Source of the DNA: an uncultured Clostridia bacterium
Lineage (GTDB): Bacteria > Bacillota > Clostridia > Oscillospirales > CAG-272
Length of the DNA stretch: 8,185 nt
Direction: 5' to 3'
NCBI GenBank assembly: GCA_904502015.1
Contig: CAJGEA010000080.1
Span: 1 to 8,185 of the forward strand
Part shown: positions 5,857 to 8,185 of the stretch, in pieces
Position numbering within the stretch: the first letter of the stretch is position 1
How the letters are laid out: each line of letters opens with the position of its first letter
The notes under the pieces: model-generated
Database searches by the model: none
What the model saw: only the letters and a program-made list of their open reading frames with translations
What the model was told of the DNA's origin: nothing
Position numbers and translations under genes: made by a program

Positions 5857-8185
5857 TCAGGAGGCAATTTCGATCGTAAAGGTGGCGATACCTCCGCCGA
5901 CCTCGGACGCGAAGATACCGGGGGCTATGGGGGAAGGAGAGCAGCATCCTCCGTAAATAAACTCGTACTCGCCATTCTCGTTCTTGTAAATCTCACCCGT
6001 TCCGTACATGGTAGACATTCCGAGGAAGTACATATTCGCGCGGGTTCCCTCGTCCTCATTGGTCAGATCCACGCTGGCCAGAGAGATACCGGTTTCAACC
6101 CAGTTGATACCGTCGGTGGAAACAATCAGGGTAGGTGCGGTGGGCCAAGCGAGATTTCCGTTGACATCGGGAGTGGCAGTCAGCGTCGGGACAATGGCCA
6201 CGAACAAGCGGTTACCCTGACCGTCATAATCCGAGATATAGCCCATCTGATTGCCGTGCGAGCCGAACCCTGTGAGGTCATCGTAACCCTCCGCCATATC
6301 AAAGCAAGTGGGATCATCCGAGCGCAGACGGATATACTTGACGAACGAGCCGTCAAAGTTTCTATCATCATTCTTATAGTAATAGCGCACGTACATCCAC
6401 CAGTTCTTTCCGTCGGGATCGTCAGGAACATAGATCACATGCTGGTGGCTGAAGGCCGAGTAGATATCGTGGTTGACGATGACGGGGGAATCGGTCTTGC
6501 GCTCAAAGTGGATGCCGTCGGTAGAAGTGGCAATGCCGATACGGTCGGCGCCCATGGGCGTAACACCGTCCTCAAGGAAGCAGTAGTTTTCGGTTTGGGT
6601 GAACATATAGTAGATACCGGTTTCGGGATCGCGGATGACCTCGGGCTCGATAGTATTGAGGATCCACCACTTATCCGAGCTGAAGCTATCACCCGTACCG
6701 GGGATACGCAGGCCGGTCTCGGGATCAATATCGCCCCAGGAGTAGTCGCCCTTCACGCCCAGCTCGGTAGCCGTAGGCACGCAGGCTGCATCCAGCGTGC
6801 GGTACCATGTCACACCGTCCTCCGACACGTACGAGAGGATGTGGTCTCCTCCGCCAGGGGTATAGTTCTCGGTATCGTAGGTTTGCCAGACACCGCCGTT
6901 GTAGAGGATGTAGCCGTTGTCGGTTCGGATGAAGTGGGTGGAATAGTCATACGCGGCAGCCATTTCACCGATGTGCATACCGTAATAGATGTTGCGGCGG
7001 GAGTTCTTGCCCGTGTGCATCATACACGCACTGACATAATCGTCCACACCGTCACCGTCGGCGTCACCGATGGTCAGGTACTCGTACTGATAGACCTTCT
7101 CGGTCGCGGGATTATTCTTATAGGTTGCGTACAGATTCATGTTGTTCCCTTCGGACTCGTAGGGGCCGAAGTGACCGTCGCGGCGGCCGAAATAGGTACG
7201 AACGGCGTGGTACTCTTCCCCACCCTCCAGCGTGCCGTCGGGCATGATGCAGAGAATGTCATCCACGTTGTCACTATTGATATCACCCACGGCATACATG
7301 AGGAACTGCCCCGCCTCGGCGTAAGGCAGCGTGGAGGTAGCAAAGTGGGTAATGGTGCCGTCGGTCACAAGGTAGGTCGTAACCGTGAGATCGTCGATGA
7401 GTACGAGTTCAGCCTTGCCATCGCCGTTCACGTCACCCGTGTAAAGCGTCTGTCCCTCCGAGAGGTTCGTGCGGTCGGGCAGGCGGCCGATCAGCGTCCA
7501 CTCAAAGCCCGCGTTAGAGCCGTAGCCCACGAGGACTTGCCCGCCCGCGGTATACAGCACGATATCGGCGTAGAGGTCACCGTTGAACAGACCTGCGCCC
7601 ACGATGGTGGCATCAATGCCCAAAGACTGGGTGAACACAATGTGCTTTACGTCTCGATTCTTATTCATAGCGGCGATGGTCAAGGTGCCATCGTCATACA
7701 TAACAAACTCATCCTTGCGGTCGCCCACAAAATCGCCCATGACGAATTTGCGGTAGTCACCCTCGCTGTTCTTGAGATTCTTAGTCGAGGCAGACAGCAG
7801 ATTGACGAAGAACAAATGTCCGTAATGGTAGGTATCGCGGTCGATCACGCTATCCGAGCCGTAGAAGGTGCTTTGGTAGTTGAAGGTCAGATTCACGCCC
7901 GATACGCTCACGTTCTTCTCGCCGCCCCTTTGCGTGGGTTCGACATGGTAGATCTCGGACAGCGCAAATTCTGCGTCCATGGTGGGCTCGCCGACATTCA
8001 GGCTCTCCTCGGGAAGGGGCTCGGTGGCCGATTCGGTCTCGGTCTCGGTTTCGGTTTCGGTCTCTGACTCAGACTCGGACTGAGTTTCGGACTCGGTGTC
8101 GGGATCGGTGACAGCCTCAGTAGCCGAGATCGTGGGTGCTTCGGTTTCGTCGGTTTTGGAACCGCCGTCACAGCCGGTCACAAGC
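5857..8185 (-). CDS. Large lipoprotein with FG-GAP/VCBS repeats and a GH43-like five-bladed propeller (paralog B, 5' end outside window)
   Basis: This is the tandem paralog of the 3315-5690 gene; by eye most residues match across the whole length. The frame runs off the right edge. The visible part opens L-V-T-G-C, aligning with the lipobox of paralog A, so only about 21-22 signal-peptide residues are missing and the GTG at 8181 is not the start. Counting that GTG as 1: linker 5-60; FG-GAP/VCBS-type repeats about 145-400, with loops D-V-N-G-D-G (250-255), D-I-N-S-D (300-304) and D-A-D-G-D-G (373-378); GH43-like propeller about 408-774 with I-E-P-E-V (511-515) and W-W-M-Y-V (594-598). Like A it has His (579, S-H-Q-H) at the usual Asp position, and keeps S-H-G-N-Q (641-645). 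The pair differs most at 467-477 and 663-682, predicted loops that could set ligand preference. Function is inferred. Confidence 0.82.
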   Translation of the reverse strand, partial: LVTGCDGGSKTDETEAPTISATEAVTDPDTESETQSESESETETETETETESATEPLPEESLNVGEPTMDAEFALSEIYHVEPTQRGGEKNVSVSGVNLTFNYQSTFYGSDSVIDRDTYHYGHLFFVNLLSASTKNLKNSEGDYRKFVMGDFVGDRKDEFVMYDDGTLTIAAMNKNRDVKHIVFTQSLGIDATIVGAGLFNGDLYADIVLYTAGGQVLVGYGSNAGFEWTLIGRLPDRTNLSEGQTLYTGDVNGDGKAELVLIDDLTVTTYLVTDGTITHFATSTLPYAEAGQFLMYAVGDINSDNVDDILCIMPDGTLEGGEEYHAVRTYFGRRDGHFGPYESEGNNMNLYATYKNNPATEKVYQYEYLTIGDADGDGVDDYVSACMMHTGKNSRRNIYYGMHIGEMAAAYDYSTHFIRTDNGYILYNGGVWQTYDTENYTPGGGDHILSYVSEDGVTWYRTLDAACVPTATELGVKGDYSWGDIDPETGLRIPGTGDSFSSDKWWILNTIEPEVIRDPETGIYYMFTQTENYCFLEDGVTPMGADRIGIATSTDGIHFERKTDSPVIVNHDIYSAFSHQHVIYVPDDPDGKNWWMYVRYYYKNDDRNFDGSFVKYIRLRSDDPTCFDMAEGYDDLTGFGSHGNQMGYISDYDGQGNRLFVAIVPTLTATPDVNGNLAWPTAPTLIVSTDGINWVETGISLASVDLTNEDEGTRANMYFLGMSTMYGTGEIYKNENGEYEFIYGGCCSPSPIAPGIFASEVGGGIATFTIEIAS
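8032..8061. repeat. Five-unit hexanucleotide repeat encoding (Glu-Thr)n in paralog B
   Basis: Five consecutive units of YTCGGT (TTCGGT, CTCGGT, CTCGGT, TTCGGT, TTCGGT) encode alternating Glu and Thr on the minus strand. The units are more uniform than the matching stretch of paralog A. Slippage in 6-bp steps would lengthen or shorten the surface linker and leave the frame intact. Confidence 0.8.

Noticed and set aside
6256..8067. A similar plus-strand open frame of about 600 codons opposite paralog B
   Set aside because: It is the same codon-aligned shadow. Its resemblance to the antisense frame of A follows from the similarity of the two real genes and is not independent evidence.
8179..8181. 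GTG as the start of paralog B
   Set aside because: It falls inside the L-V-T-G-C lipobox and would remove the signal peptide; alignment with paralog A shows that the gene continues beyond the window.

Overview
The window looks like chromosomal DNA from a gut-type, low-to-mid GC Gram-positive anaerobe of the Clostridia (Bacillota). The evidence is strong AGGAGG-like ribosome binding sites 5-8 nt before ATG, sigma-A promoters with a TATGGTATA-type extended -10, compact intrinsic terminators, lipoprotein signal peptides followed by long Ser/Thr/Glu linkers, and a carbohydrate-uptake binding protein of a type common in that class. This placement is inference; there is no rRNA or other marker gene here.

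Layout. Bases 3-689 (+) are the 3' end of an extracellular solute-binding protein gene of an ABC sugar importer. It converges, across a nearly perfect 18-bp terminator stem (710-749), with five genes on the minus strand. In their own direction of transcription these are: (1) a lipoprotein at 5857-8185, cut by the window edge, with FG-GAP/VCBS repeats and a GH43-like five-bladed propeller; (2) its full-length tandem paralog at 3315-5690; (3) an 87-codon remnant of a WbsX/GH99-like gene at 2918-3181, with the whole middle of the protein missing; (4) a DMT/EamA-type membrane transporter at 2044-2907, whose ribosome binding site overlaps the remnant's stop codon; (5) a GH43 lipoprotein glycosidase at 768-1928 with all the expected catalytic residues.

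Transcription units. Genes 1 and 2 each end in an intrinsic terminator, and gene 2 has its own upstream promoter region. Genes 3 and 4 share a promoter at 3214-3242. Gene 5 has a near-consensus promoter at 1991-2019. No clear terminator separates genes 4 and 5, so some readthrough is possible.

Together this reads as a carbohydrate-scavenging locus: surface-anchored enzymes or glycan binders (three lipoproteins with the same style of acidic linker) release or capture sugars, and a binding protein feeds an importer. The most unusual content is the tandem pair of large double-propeller lipoproteins, whose C-terminal propeller keeps GH43-like scaffold motifs but appears to have His where GH43 has its catalytic-site Asp and no obvious general-acid Glu. 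The second is the internally deleted WbsX-like gene that still has an intact promoter, ribosome binding site and reading frame. No mobile element, CRISPR array, tRNA or rRNA was seen. No gap between genes exceeds about 170 bases.
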